DNA of 64,000 nt from Hymenobacter rubidus (GCF_016734815.1 NZ_JAERQF010000006.1:62001-126000), one strand, 5' to 3'. Counted from the stretch's first letter, positions 36,641-45,668 are shown. Notes: generated by a model not told the origin, from the letters alone. Made by a program: numbers and translations.

Positions 36641-36674
36641 GAAAGCCCCGACAGTAGGTACTGCCGGGGCTTTC
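36641..36674. terminator. Terminator after sdhCAB
   Basis: GAAAGCCCCG (36641-36650) pairs with CGGGGCTTTC (36665-36674), with extra pairing inside. It can also serve the convergent aldo/keto reductase gene. Confidence 0.85.
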
Positions 36675-36703
36675 TGTTTAGCACGAACTCTCGCTGCGCA
36701 GCT

Positions 36704-37564
36704 TTACGCTGGCTGAATGGCATCCAATGCCTGCATGTCTTCGGCCGACAAGCGAATATCGGCCGTTTTCATGTTCTCCTCCAGATGCTTCACTTTGGAA
36801 GTGCCCGGAATGAGCAGAATGTTGGGCGAATGGTGCAAGAGCCAGCTCAGGGCAATTTGCTGGGGCGTGGCGCTGTGCTTTTGGGCCAATTGGCCGAGGG
36901 CTTTGAGGGCATCGGCGCTGCCGCCCAATGGGAACCACGGAATAAAGGCGATGCCTTGGTCGCGGGTGTAGTTCAATTCGGCTTCCCACTTGCGGTTTTC
37001 GACGCTGTACATGTTCTGCACCGAGACAATTTTCACGAATTCTTGTGCCTTTTTGATGTCGGCCACGCTGACTTCGGAGAGGCCAATGTGCTTGATGCGG
37101 CCGTCTTGTTGCGCTTTTTGCAGGAAATTGAGCGTGTCCTCAAAGGGCACACTGGGGTCGATGCGGTGGAGCTGGTAGAGGTCGATTTGGTCGACTTTCA
37201 GGCGCTTGAGGCTGCCGTGGAGGGCTTCTTCGAGGTGCTTGGGGCTGGCGTCGATGGGCCACTGGTTGGGGCCGGTGCGGAGCAGGCCGCCTTTGGTGGC
37301 GATGACGAGGCCGGCCCGAAACGGGTGCAGCGCTTCCGCAATCAGTTCTTCCGAAACGTGGGGGCCGTAGCTATCGGCCGTGTCAATGAAGTTGACGCCC
37401 AACTCCACGGCGCGCTGTAGCACGCGAATGGACTCGTTGTGGTCGGCCGGTGGGCCCCAGATGCCGTCGCCGGTAATGCGCATGGCGCCGTAGCCGAGCC
37501 GGTTGACGGTGAGGTCGTTGCCGAGGGTGAACGTGGTAGGGTAAGTGGGTGTGGTGGTTGACAT
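36704..37564 (-). CDS. Aldo/keto reductase
   Basis: 286 residues. The catalytic tetrad is Asp and Tyr in FIDTADSYGPH, Lys in IATKGGLL and His in LYQLHRIDP. The C-terminal IPGTSKVKHLEEN binds NADPH. The family reduces aldehydes and ketones, the natural substrate is unknown. The open frame continues to 37684, but ATG 37564 is the family-like start. It lies downstream of the MFS gene on the same strand with a 165-bp gap, so coexpression is possible but not shown. Confidence 0.92.
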   Translation of the reverse strand: MSTTTPTYPTTFTLGNDLTVNRLGYGAMRITGDGIWGPPADHNESIRVLQRAVELGVNFIDTADSYGPHVSEELIAEALHPFRAGLVIATKGGLLRTGPNQWPIDASPKHLEEALHGSLKRLKVDQIDLYQLHRIDPSVPFEDTLNFLQKAQQDGRIKHIGLSEVSVADIKKAQEFVKIVSVQNMYSVENRKWEAELNYTRDQGIAFIPWFPLGGSADALKALGQLAQKHSATPQQIALSWLLHHSPNILLIPGTSKVKHLEENMKTADIRLSAEDMQALDAIQPA

Positions 37565-37729
37565 AGCAAGTAGTGTGAATGAGGTAGCCGGCGCATGCTT
37601 TTGCGCAGGGCGTGTCATAAGACAATTGCCCAAGGCAATTGTTTGCTGAGCGGCGGCGTGCAGGTGCAATGCACACGGCAGCAAGGAGCTTGTTGCTACA
37701 CATTAGCGGCCGGGAATACCGGCCTTCCC

Positions 37730-38890
37730 CTACTCCTCCCGCAGCCTGGGCACCAGCCACACCACCAGGCCGCCAAGCAAGGCAACCAGCGCAAACGACC
37801 AGCGCAGGCTGGCAGCCTGCGCCACGAAGCCCACCAGCGGCGGCACCAGCAGGAAGCCGAAGTAGCTCACCGTAGACACCGACGCAATGGCGGCCCCCGC
37901 TCCGAGTGGGTTGGAGCGGCCGACGAGGCCGAACACCAGCGGCACCACGCACGACACCCCCAGGCCACCCAGCACGAACCCCACGCCGGCTGCTCCCGGC
38001 GTGGGCATGGCGGCCGCCAGCAGCAGGCCCACGCTCATGAGCACGCCGCTGGCCTGAAGAATGGCTTTGGTACCGAAGCGTTCCACCAGCCAGTCGCCAA
38101 GGAAACGGCCGCTGGTCATGGCCACCATGTAGAGCGTGAAGCCAAGGCCAGCCTGTGCTTTGGGGGCGTGCACGGCCTGCACGAAATACACGCCGCTCCA
38201 GTCGTAGAACGTGCCTTCGCAGGCCATGGACGCAAAGGCGATGAGGCCGTACTTCAGCACGGTCTTTTCGGGCCAGGAGAAAAACGACCGGGAGCCGGGG
38301 GCCGGCGGCACCGCCAACGTGCCGGGAAAGAACGCCAGGGCCAGCGCCGTGAGTCCCACCGACACGGCCACCAAATGGGCAGTGGTCGTCGCGTCGGCCC
38401 GGATAAGCAGCGCGCCCAGGCCGGCCGCGGCAAAGCCCGCCACGCTCCAAATGCCGTGAAACGTGGCAATAATGGACCGCGGATACAGCGCCTGCAAGCC
38501 CACCGACTGGGCATTGACCGACAGGTTGAGCAAGTTGCGCGAGCAGCCGAAGCAGAACAGCAAGGCCGCCAGCTGCCACGGCTGAGCGGCCAGGCCCAAC
38601 AGGCTCAGCGCAAGGTTGTAGAGCACGGCGCCTACCAGCATCACCTGGCGGCTGCTGAAGCGCTGAAGCAGTTGGCCGGTCACAGGCAGGGTGAGCATCA
38701 GGCCGGCGGGCAAGGCCAGCAGCACCGCCCCGAGCTGGGCCTCATCTAGCCCCAAACGGTGCTGGATGATGGGAATGCGCGAAGCCCAGGTCGCAAAACC
38801 AAAGCCCGAAACAAAGAAAAACAGCGCAATGGCAATGCGGGCCCGCCGGGGCGAAACGTCGGAAACGGCCAATACGTCGACTTCACTCAT
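37730..38890 (-). CDS. MFS transporter (YbjJ/MosC-like)
   Basis: 386 residues with about 12 membrane segments. The sequence RIAIALFFFVSGFGFATWAS, RIPIIQHRLGLDEAQLGAVLLALPAGLM is typical of the YbjJ/MosC group of major facilitator proteins. Substrate unknown. The start at ATG 38890 is preferred over the TTG at 38932, because the promoter box TAATTTTG overlaps that TTG. Confidence 0.87.
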   Translation of the reverse strand: MSEVDVLAVSDVSPRRARIAIALFFFVSGFGFATWASRIPIIQHRLGLDEAQLGAVLLALPAGLMLTLPVTGQLLQRFSSRQVMLVGAVLYNLALSLLGLAAQPWQLAALLFCFGCSRNLLNLSVNAQSVGLQALYPRSIIATFHGIWSVAGFAAAGLGALLIRADATTTAHLVAVSVGLTALALAFFPGTLAVPPAPGSRSFFSWPEKTVLKYGLIAFASMACEGTFYDWSGVYFVQAVHAPKAQAGLGFTLYMVAMTSGRFLGDWLVERFGTKAILQASGVLMSVGLLLAAAMPTPGAAGVGFVLGGLGVSCVVPLVFGLVGRSNPLGAGAAIASVSTVSYFGFLLVPPLVGFVAQAASLRWSFALVALLGGLVVWLVPRLREE

Positions 38891-38929
38891 ATCCACCCAA
38901 TGGCGACCGTGGCGGCCGCTGCTTCCCGG

Positions 38930-38937
38930 CAAAATTA
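38930..38937 (-). promoter_or_regulatory. -7 box TAATTTTG for the YbjJ-like gene
   Basis: TAnnTTTG match on the minus strand, 39 bp before ATG 38890. Confidence 0.6.
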
Positions 38938-39025
38938 GGCATGGCGTGGTGGCTGGCAGGCACCGCTTTCAACTTTCGTCGCACGCCACCGCCCCTGTAC
39001 CCCGGGCCGCCCCCTACCCACCGCG

Positions 39026-39033
39026 TAGTTTTG
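39026..39033 (+). promoter_or_regulatory. -7 box TAGTTTTG
   Basis: TAnnTTTG match, 26 bp before the GTG at 39060. Confidence 0.55.
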
Positions 39034-39059
39034 GGTAGCGAAACCGCCCAGTCTCCCCC

Positions 39060-40286
39060 GTGCCTGCCCTCCCACCCGACCGCCGCCTGCCGCTCATCTT
39101 CGCCATTATTTTGGTCGACGTGGTGGTGGGAGCCGCTATTGGGCCGGTGCTGCCGGAATTTGTGCGGGGGCTGCCCCGGCCGCAGCTTTGGCTGAGCGTG
39201 GGCACGGGCGTATTTCTGGGGGTGCAGCTGTTTTCGGCCCCGCTGCTGGGACGGCTGAGCGACGGCTATGGCCGGCGCCCCATTTTCATTCTATCGGCGC
39301 TGGGCACGCTGCTGGCCAATGCGCTGCTGCTGCCGGTGCGGGCGGGGCTGTACTTTACCAACCGGGTGTCCGATGGGCTCACGAACGGCATGTACGCCAC
39401 GGCCCGCTCGGCCATTACCGACGTATCGCCGCCGGAGCGCCTGTTCCAGAACCAGGGCATTGAAGGGGCTATTATTTCGCTGGGGTTCGTGCTGGGGCCC
39501 ATGGTGGCCGGGCTGCTGCTCACGGTGCTGCACGTGCCGCCGCCCCTGCAAGCCGCCTACGTGGTGCGGCTGGCCGTGGCGCTGGCGGCGCTCAACGTCT
39601 TGCTGAGCATCCTGCTGCCCGAGACCCACTTGCAGCGCAACGGCGTGCGGGGGGCCGAGCTGCGCGCCGAACTGGCGGTTAGTGTCAACCCGCTCACGCT
39701 CTGGGCGCGGCTGCGGGCCAAGGACGCGGCCAACCCCGGCATTCGGCGCATTGTGCTCACGCAGGTGGCCCTCACGCTCAGCACGGGCTATTACTTCTAC
39801 TTCGTGCCGTTTGTCAGCCTGGGACCACTGCACCTCGATGCGCGGGGTATCTCTTATTTCTTTATGTATTTCGGCGCGCTGAGCATCGGCCTGAACTACG
39901 GGTTCTACTCCTACTTTGCCGACCGTCTCAACCAGCGCCGGGCAGTGGGGTGGCTGGCCGCGCTGGGCGTGCCCGTGCTGGTCGGCTACAGCCTGATGGG
40001 CACTTCGAAGGTGGCACTCTACGCGTTGGTTACGGCCGACTGCCTCACGCTGTCCCTGATTCAGGGCTTGCTGGAAGGCCTCCTGGCCCGGCACACGACC
40101 GAGGTGGACCGGGGCGAAATTTTTGGGCTGAACCAAGCGTTTCAGTCCCTGGCCAGCTTTGGCACCGCGCTGGTTTTTGGCGGGCTTTCGGTGGTGGATT
40201 TGCGGCTGCCGTGGCTGTGGTTTGCATTTTGCCTGGCCGCGGTAGCGTGGCTGGCGGCCCGACGGGGGCCGGGAACCCGCACATGA
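39060..40286 (+). CDS. MFS efflux transporter (TetA-like)
   Basis: 408 residues with about 12 membrane segments. Motif A is GRLSDGYGRRP in loop 2-3 and the repeat in the second half is less conserved. The N-terminal half (IGPVLPEFVRGL, FNxxxGIEGAIISLGFVLGP) resembles tetracycline-type proton antiporters. Substrate not predictable. Starts with GTG 39060, divergent from the YbjJ-like gene. Confidence 0.85.
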   Translation: MPALPPDRRLPLIFAIILVDVVVGAAIGPVLPEFVRGLPRPQLWLSVGTGVFLGVQLFSAPLLGRLSDGYGRRPIFILSALGTLLANALLLPVRAGLYFTNRVSDGLTNGMYATARSAITDVSPPERLFQNQGIEGAIISLGFVLGPMVAGLLLTVLHVPPPLQAAYVVRLAVALAALNVLLSILLPETHLQRNGVRGAELRAELAVSVNPLTLWARLRAKDAANPGIRRIVLTQVALTLSTGYYFYFVPFVSLGPLHLDARGISYFFMYFGALSIGLNYGFYSYFADRLNQRRAVGWLAALGVPVLVGYSLMGTSKVALYALVTADCLTLSLIQGLLEGLLARHTTEVDRGEIFGLNQAFQSLASFGTALVFGGLSVVDLRLPWLWFAFCLAAVAWLAARRGPGTRT

Positions 40287-40336
40287 TTCGCCTTCGTTCA
40301 AAATGGCCCATCGTTTGCAATCCGCTGGCTGCTGAA

Positions 40337-40344
40337 TACTTTCG
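40337..40344 (+). promoter_or_regulatory. -7 box TACTTTCG
   Basis: TAnnTTTG-like, 52 bp before ATG 40397. Confidence 0.45.
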
Positions 40345-40396
40345 CCCCTCCTATTCCCGGGCATTTTATAGTTCTTGTACCGGTGCCTTTCATCAA

Positions 40397-40891
40397 ATGA
40401 AATACCTTATTCTCTTTGCGTTTGCGTGTTTTCTGGGCGCCGCCCCTGCACAGGCCCAGCAACGCAGTCCGGCTTCTCAGCCCACGGTTTCGCCCACGGC
40501 CCCTGGCTCAGTAGTGCCAGCCCCGCGGCCTGTGGCACCAGCCGATGCTTCACCCCATGCGGATGCCTTGGCGTGCAACACACTCACCGGCCGCGTGACA
40601 AATAACTTCAACCAGCCGCTGATGGGCGCCACCGTTATGCTGCGCACGGGCAGCAAATCTTTTAAAATCGAGCCCGCCATTACCAACGCCGAAGGCCAGT
40701 ACCTGCTCATTTCCAAGCAGCCCATTCCGCTCAATACGGTGCTGGAATTATCGGCCGGCGGGTATAATACGTTCTCGCAGCCGCTGGCCAATTGCCAGCC
40801 CCTCGAAGCCTCGCTGGAGCCGCTGCCCGGCACGCGCTTCAAGAACAATGGCCGCATCAAAAAAACCAGCGCCAGCGGCAAGATTCACTAG
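40397..40891 (+). CDS. Secreted carboxypeptidase-regulatory-like domain protein
   Basis: 164 residues. A signal peptide (MKYLILFAFACFLGAAPAQA) is followed by a Pro/Ala-rich linker (about 25-55) and a small beta-sandwich with LTGRVTNNFNQPLMGATVML and ITNAEGQYLLI, a CarboxypepD_reg-like fold. It is probably a periplasmic or surface binding module. It ends in a strong terminator shared with the convergent Roadblock-like pair. Confidence 0.8.
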   Translation: MKYLILFAFACFLGAAPAQAQQRSPASQPTVSPTAPGSVVPAPRPVAPADASPHADALACNTLTGRVTNNFNQPLMGATVMLRTGSKSFKIEPAITNAEGQYLLISKQPIPLNTVLELSAGGYNTFSQPLANCQPLEASLEPLPGTRFKNNGRIKKTSASGKIH

Positions 40892-40985
40892 CCGCTGTCC
40901 TCGGCCGCCCTTGTCAAACGGCCTGAACAACTTCCGAAGTTACCCAACTGGCGCAGCGACCCGCATCAAACACCACCGCTTCCAC

Positions 40986-41045
40986 GGCCTCCAACCAAAA
41001 CAGCCCGCTGGCAATAATGCCAGCGGGCTGTTTTGGTTGGAGGCC
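40986..41045. terminator. Strong bidirectional terminator between convergent genes
   Basis: Perfect 27-bp arms (40986-41012 and 41019-41045), 6-nt loop AATAAT. It has an internal A/T run (CCAAAACAG on one side, CTGTTTTGG on the other). Confidence 0.85.
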
Positions 41046-41060
41046 AACGGCCCGGTCGTA

Positions 41061-41435
41061 TTAGTTGAGCGTCGACGAGTGCATTTTCAGAATCTGGCGA
41101 GCCTGGGCGAGGTTGGTATCGCGGGCATTCACGGCCAGGTAGATGAACTTGTCGCCGGTGGCCGACAACTTCAGCAGGTGCAGCTGGTCGGTGAGGGTGA
41201 GGAGGATGTCCTGCACGGTCTGGTTCAGCTTCAGCGCCGAGATGGCTTTCAATTTGGCTTTCACCACTTCGGTGTTGTAAGCAGCGGCCGTTTCGATGTC
41301 GAAGTCGGCAATGTTGGCGTGCGAAGCCAGCGGCATGCCGGTTTCGGTTTCTACCACGGCTACGGCCAGCAGCGTGGGCAGCTCGTTCATGATGTCTTTA
41401 ACAGTTTGCTTGGGGCTGACGATGACGGTTGACAT
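41061..41435 (-). CDS. Roadblock/LC7-like protein, copy 1
   Basis: 124 residues. The segment ELPTLLAVAVVETETGMPLASHANIADFDIE (about 17-47) followed by a helix and QDILLTLTDQLHLLKL, FIYLAVNARDTNLAQARQIL is the alternating strand-helix order of the Roadblock/LC7 fold (compare MglB). The downstream gene 41524-41946 is a paralog with about the same motif order. No Ras-like GTPase is in the neighbourhood. The function is unknown. ATG 41435 is preferred over the longer frame. Confidence 0.7.
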   Translation of the reverse strand: MSTVIVSPKQTVKDIMNELPTLLAVAVVETETGMPLASHANIADFDIETAAAYNTEVVKAKLKAISALKLNQTVQDILLTLTDQLHLLKLSATGDKFIYLAVNARDTNLAQARQILKMHSSTLN

Positions 41436-41523
41436 AAAAATGGAGTTGGAGAAAATGGAGTGGAATGAAAAAATGAAAACTGAAAAGCGGGTTGAAGGCG
41501 CCAGCCCCCGCAGCGGGCAGCTG

Positions 41524-41946
41524 CTACGTGGTGTGCCGGCGCATGATTTCTTTGGCAATGCCCAGGTTGGCATCGGCCGTGTGCACGGCCAGGAAACAAT
41601 ACCACTTGCCCTCCTTCATAGGGCGCAAGTGGTGCAGCTGGTCTTCTAACATCACGGATACATCGGTCAGCGGGCCGCCCAGCCAAGCTTTGGCGGCCAG
41701 CGCATCTTCCATAATGCGCAGCAGCTTGGCGTTGCGCAGGCTGATTTGATTAGGATTATAAGAATTGCTCACCGTGTAGGACGCCACCACCCGGCCCGAT
41801 TGCGTGTTCACCACGCAGGCCATCAGCAGGTCGGGCAGGTCGTGCAGCAAGCCTTCGATTACTTCTTTGGAGCGCTTCGCCATTTCGTCGTCGGTTGCTA
41901 CAGTCACTTTCCTTAAAGGCAGACGATTGAAAAACGGTAAATTCAT
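41524..41946 (-). CDS. Roadblock/LC7-like protein, copy 2
   Basis: 140 residues. LLHDLPDLLMACVVNTQSGRVVASYTV, SVMLEDQLHHLRPM and CFLAVHTADANLGIAKEIMRRH correspond to the blocks in copy 1. It lies 88 bp upstream of copy 1 on the same strand, so the pair is probably cotranscribed, and the encoded subunits may form a homo- or heterodimer as Roadblock proteins do. A second ATG is at 41952. Confidence 0.7.
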   Translation of the reverse strand: MNLPFFNRLPLRKVTVATDDEMAKRSKEVIEGLLHDLPDLLMACVVNTQSGRVVASYTVSNSYNPNQISLRNAKLLRIMEDALAAKAWLGGPLTDVSVMLEDQLHHLRPMKEGKWYCFLAVHTADANLGIAKEIMRRHTT

Positions 41947-42206
41947 GAGCATTAAAGCGTAGAGAATTTCCTGCCGCCGCGGGGCGGAGTTGCTGCTTCC
42001 CCCGCCCCAGCCAAGCGGTCGGAGGAAGCAGGTTATCCGGAAAACACTCAGCGGTACAAGCCCTTGGCGGGTGCCCCGTGGCTAGGCCCCGGAGCCTACC
42101 ACCTGCCAAGTCGATGCGGGTAAGCGGACGGGAAGCCCACGTCCCCGCATTCGTATTCAGAGCATGCTGCCGCCACAACAGAGTGTCCCGAATGGTAATC
42201 AGTGGG

Positions 42207-42923
42207 TTAAAATTGCCACCAGTGCCGTTTCTTGGCTTTGGTGGTTTCGTTGGCGCGCGGCACCAGCGTCACGTTCTGGATGCTGTAGCCTTTCACGTTC
42301 ACTTGGAGTTCTTCTTCGCCGTAGCCCCCGTAGCCCACTTGCAGTTGGGAGGTTTGGTTGGCGGGCACGGTCAGGGTGTAGTTGCCCTGCGCGTCGGTGC
42401 TCACGCCCCGGCCGTGCAGTTTATCGAGCACAGTGGCCCCGATGAGAGGACGGCCGTTTTCGTCCAGAATGCGGCCGCTCACGGTCGTCATCCGGGCCGC
42501 GGTGGCCGAGGTTTCGGCGGCTTCCGCCACTGTGGCGGCGCCTTCGCCGGCGGCCGGTAGCACCACGCCTTTGGGCAGGATAGCACTGGCCGTGCTGTGC
42601 AGGTTGTTGCTGGCAAAGGCCGCGCCGCTCAGCAAAGCAGCCACCAGCACAATGGAGCCCGCCCGCCGGCGAAAGCGCGCCGGCTCGGTACGAATCAGGT
42701 AAAACTGGTGCTGGAGCCAGCCCACGGGGCGCACATCGTGGCCCTTGGCCTTGAGGGCGTGGAAGCGCTGGAACGCCTCACCGCCCTTGTCGGGATTGGC
42801 CTTTAAATAAGCATCCACCAGTTCGGTGTTTTTGCCCGATAAGTCGCCTCGGAGGTAGGCATCCCGATACCCAGGAAGCAACTCCTGAGTGACGGGATGA
42901 AAAGGGTGTGCAGTTAATGCCAT
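42207..42923 (-). CDS. Membrane protein with C-terminal carboxypeptidase-regulatory-like domain
   Basis: 238 residues. A cytoplasmic N-terminus of about 80 residues (LLPGYRDAYLRGDLSGKNTE, with ELVDAYLKANP, and FHALKAKGHDVRP) is followed by one hydrophobic segment (about 88-110, GSIVLVAALLSGAAFA) and an Ala/Glu-rich linker. The C-terminus has TVSGRILDENGRPLIGATVL and NYTLTVPANQ, a CarboxypepD_reg-like fold. The layout resembles anti-sigma-like proteins whose periplasmic domain contacts a TonB receptor, but no sigma factor gene is adjacent. The start is well supported by ATG and an AT-rich leader. Confidence 0.72.
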   Translation of the reverse strand: MALTAHPFHPVTQELLPGYRDAYLRGDLSGKNTELVDAYLKANPDKGGEAFQRFHALKAKGHDVRPVGWLQHQFYLIRTEPARFRRRAGSIVLVAALLSGAAFASNNLHSTASAILPKGVVLPAAGEGAATVAEAAETSATAARMTTVSGRILDENGRPLIGATVLDKLHGRGVSTDAQGNYTLTVPANQTSQLQVGYGGYGEEELQVNVKGYSIQNVTLVPRANETTKAKKRHWWQF

Positions 42924-42954
42924 AGAAATGAAAAAATGAGAAGATAAAACGTTT

Positions 42955-43345
42955 ATGGCGGCCAGCACAGGCTTTGAACTCGTACTGTCTGACAATCTTA
43001 CGGGCAAAAAAAAATGCTATTCATCTGTTTTCGATAAACCAGGATGTTTGGGCCGCCAATTGAATTTTTCACCTGTCAAAAAAATTAATAATTACAAAAT
43101 ATGGAATACGGACGAGGTTAAAAAAACCAAGGAAAAATACCCTTAAACCGTCCATAAACAGGTATTTGTGTCTAAAAACCGTCCGATTTGGTATAAATTT
43201 ATAATGTAAAAATTATAAAACAATTACTTCTCTATTAATCTCAAGTACGGCGAATTGCCCTAATTCCAATTATGGGAATTATTCAATCAAAGGCTAATCA
43301 TGCGATAATCTTACTTAATTTCAAATTAGTGCAGTTGGATTTGGT
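42955..43345. other. AT-rich island without a recognisable gene
   Basis: About 390 bp of far lower GC (roughly one third) in a roughly 63% GC chromosome. It holds two copies of AAACCGTCC (around 43146 and 43178), the palindrome TATAAATTTATA (about 43193) and the pair AATTCC-AATTAT-GGGAATT near 43262-43280. The 63-aa ORF at 42955-43146 is lysine-rich only because of composition. The rest of the 585-bp gap to 43508 has no gene signal. Confidence 0.6.
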
Positions 43346-43508
43346 GACTTAACGCCGGTAGCATTGCCCAAGCAGGCAGCTCCTGCGCTTTAGCCGACGT
43401 GGTTCGGTGCCTGTTTTCCGCACTACTTCCAAAGCTGCCGCAACATGCGGCGGGGTAGCCGGGTTAGCAGCACAGCTTTGATACGTTGTTCCCGATAGCC
43501 GCCTCGTT

Positions 43509-44036
43509 TTGATAACCATCCTCGCCGGTACCAACCGCCCCCACTCCCGCGCCCGCCGCATTGCCCATTATTACCAACGCCTGCTGACCGAACTGGGGGC
43601 CGCAAGCCAGGTGCTGGACCTGGCCGAGCTGCCGGCAGACTTTCTTATCTCAGCCCTGTATGCGAATGTGGGCCGCAACGATGGGTTCAACCGCCTGGCT
43701 GCTGTGCTGGACGCGGCCGACAAATGGGTTATTGTGACGCCTGAGTACAACGGCTCTTTCCCCGGCGCGCTTAAAGGCTTTATTGATGGCCTGCCCTACC
43801 CCAACGCGTTTCGGGGCAAAAAAGCGGCCCTGGTGGGCCTGAGCAGCGGCGGGCAAGGGGGCCTGCAAGCCATGGCCCACCTCACCGACGTGCTCATGTA
43901 CCTGGGCACGGCCGTGCTGCCGCAGCGCGTGCGCCTGCCCTTCATCAACCAGGATTTGAACGCCGAAGACGGGCTGAACAACGAACTGTCGCGCCAGCTG
44001 CTGCGCGAGCAGGCCCTGGCCCTGCTCGCGTTTTGA
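43509..44036 (+). CDS. NADPH-dependent FMN reductase family protein
   Basis: 175 residues from a TTG start, which gives ITILAGTNRPHSRARRIA, the phosphate-binding loop of FMN_red proteins. VIVTPEYNGSFPGALKGFID is the second family motif and LVGLSSGGQGG the third. It reduces FMN or quinones with NADPH, the partner is unknown. It follows the AT-rich island and is convergent with the DUF2062 gene. Confidence 0.88.
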   Translation: MITILAGTNRPHSRARRIAHYYQRLLTELGAASQVLDLAELPADFLISALYANVGRNDGFNRLAAVLDAADKWVIVTPEYNGSFPGALKGFIDGLPYPNAFRGKKAALVGLSSGGQGGLQAMAHLTDVLMYLGTAVLPQRVRLPFINQDLNAEDGLNNELSRQLLREQALALLAF

Positions 44037-44046
44037 TGCACGCTGT

Positions 44047-44559
44047 TTAGGCAGGCTCGGTGGCGGTGCGGGCCGCCAGCCGCCGGAATACCGGTTTCAG
44101 CACCACGTAGAGCACCCCCACGGCCACGGCGCCGCCCACCAGCCACAGCAGCAAGGCGCCCAACTCGGCCCGCCACAACAGCCGCAGCGCGCCGCGCCAG
44201 TTGGTGGCCAGCAAGTGGCGCAGCGAGTCCACGGTCATGTCCTGGGCAGTGGCGCCGCCCAACAGGCGGGCGCCCAGCCGCAGCAGCGGCAGCAGCAGCA
44301 GCAGTTGCAAGGGCGTGAGCAAGTGGCATATCAGCTGCAGGGCAGCCACGTTCAGGCGCAGGCGCAGGGCCACAAACACAGCCAGCAGCGTGGTGCCGCC
44401 CAACAGCGGCAGCACCCCCACCACCACCCCCAACGCCACGGTGAGGGCCAATTGCTCGGGGGCCAGCCCTTGGCGGAGCAGGCCCACCAGCGGGTCGAGC
44501 ACGCGGCGGCGAAACCAGCTGGTGGGCGGGGCAGAAGCGGAGGCAGGAAGGTGGGGCAT
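44047..44559 (-). CDS. DUF2062 membrane protein
   Basis: 170 residues with three to four hydrophobic segments. The N-terminal PLVGLLRQGLAPEQLALTVA, LGVVVGVLPLLGGTTLLAVF and a later HLLTPLQLLLLLPLLRLG are the DUF2062 pattern. Function unknown. ATG 44559 is preferred over the upstream frame because it gives a short cytoplasmic N-terminus. It is divergent from the YihY gene. Confidence 0.85.
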   Translation of the reverse strand: MPHLPASASAPPTSWFRRRVLDPLVGLLRQGLAPEQLALTVALGVVVGVLPLLGGTTLLAVFVALRLRLNVAALQLICHLLTPLQLLLLLPLLRLGARLLGGATAQDMTVDSLRHLLATNWRGALRLLWRAELGALLLWLVGGAVAVGVLYVVLKPVFRRLAARTATEPA

Positions 44560-44600
44560 AAGCAAGAAAACAACAAAACCCGGACCCCGGCCGCAGCCCG

Positions 44601-44608
44601 TATCTTCG
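44601..44608 (+). promoter_or_regulatory. -7 box TATCTTCG
   Basis: TAnnTTCG, in front of the YihY/BrkB gene (ATG 44667), about 58 bp upstream. Confidence 0.5.
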
Positions 44609-44666
44609 CCGGGTGCTGCATCAGGTACGCCCCACTTGTTCAGCAGTTGCTTCCGTATTGATTGCG

Positions 44667-45608
44667 ATGACAAAAGTAACCCCGCCCGCCGAGCTGCCCG
44701 GCCCCTGGTGGCGCGAACTACCCATTTTGCTGCACCGCGCCGCCCGCGAGCTGGGCCAGAACGACCCGCTGCGGCTGGGCGCGGCCACGGCGTTTTTCAC
44801 GTCGTTTGCGCTGCCACCCATCCTCATTATCCTCATTCAGTTGCTCAGCTCGCTCTATTCCACCTCCATGGTGCGGCAGCTGCTGCTGGCCAAAATCAGC
44901 AATCTGGTGGGGGCTTCGGGGGCCGGGCTGGTTTCGCAAATTGTGATGAACGTGGCCGACCCCATGCGCAGCCGGCTGGTGACGTGGGCCGGATTTGCGT
45001 TTCTGGTGTTTGTGGCCACCACGCTGTTCACCATCATCCAGCACTCGCTCAATCAGCTATGGCAAATCCGTCCCAGGCGCGACCAGGGCAAATTGTCGCA
45101 GGCCCTGCGCGAGCGCCTGCGCTCGGGCGGCATCCTGCTGGCCACGGCGGGCCTCTCCCTGCTCGCCTTCGGCACCGACGCCGCGCTGGGCCTGTTTGCC
45201 GCCGCCATTCACGACTTTGACGCCACTTTCACTTACTACATCGTGCGGGCCCTGAATGGGGTGATGGCCTGGCTGATTCTGGCGGCCTGGTTTGGCATCA
45301 CCTTTCGCACCCTGAGCTTGGCCAAAGTGCCCTGGCGGGCCGTCACGCGCGGGGCGGCGCTCACGGCCTTGCTCATTAGCTTGGGCGAGGTGGTGCTGGG
45401 CCAACTGCTGGTAGCCCGCGATTTGGGCCCGGTGTACGGTCCGGCGTCGAGCCTGGTGCTGGTGCTGCTGTTTGTGTTCTACTGCGCCATGATTTTTTAT
45501 TTTGGGGCGGCGTTCACAAAGGCGTATGCACACCGGATTGGGATGGACATCCGGCCCAAGAAACGGGCCGTGCGCTACCGGCTGGTGAACGTGGAGGAAA
45601 CCGAATAA
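44667..45608 (+). CDS. YihY/BrkB family membrane protein
   Basis: 313 residues with six membrane segments. The family motif block is GAATAFFTSFALPPILIILI, then GGILLATAGLSLLAFGTDAA. Later LNGVMAWLILAAWFGITFRT, VTRGAALTALLISLGEVVLG and FVFYCAMIFYFGAAFTKAYA match the family order. Function is debated (once called ribonuclease BN). ATG 44667 is preferred over the longer GTG at 44613. It is followed 60 bp later by the next gene. Confidence 0.9.
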   Translation: MTKVTPPAELPGPWWRELPILLHRAARELGQNDPLRLGAATAFFTSFALPPILIILIQLLSSLYSTSMVRQLLLAKISNLVGASGAGLVSQIVMNVADPMRSRLVTWAGFAFLVFVATTLFTIIQHSLNQLWQIRPRRDQGKLSQALRERLRSGGILLATAGLSLLAFGTDAALGLFAAAIHDFDATFTYYIVRALNGVMAWLILAAWFGITFRTLSLAKVPWRAVTRGAALTALLISLGEVVLGQLLVARDLGPVYGPASSLVLVLLFVFYCAMIFYFGAAFTKAYAHRIGMDIRPKKRAVRYRLVNVEETE

Positions 45609-45668
45609 GACAGAAACGGGGCTTGTACCTGCGCAAATCCTGTTCTACTTCTCGTTATTCAACAGCTG

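Noticed and set aside
37708..37724. Terminator for the YbjJ-like MFS gene
   Set aside because: Short GGCCGG hairpin without a T tract; too weak to call.
41061..41946. MglB assignment for the Roadblock-like pair
   Set aside because: Fold pattern only; no MglA gene and too little sequence identity to name them.
42955..43146. 63-aa lysine-rich ORF in the AT-rich island
   Set aside because: No promoter box, no family, and composition explained by AT content; kept as part of the non-coding island.
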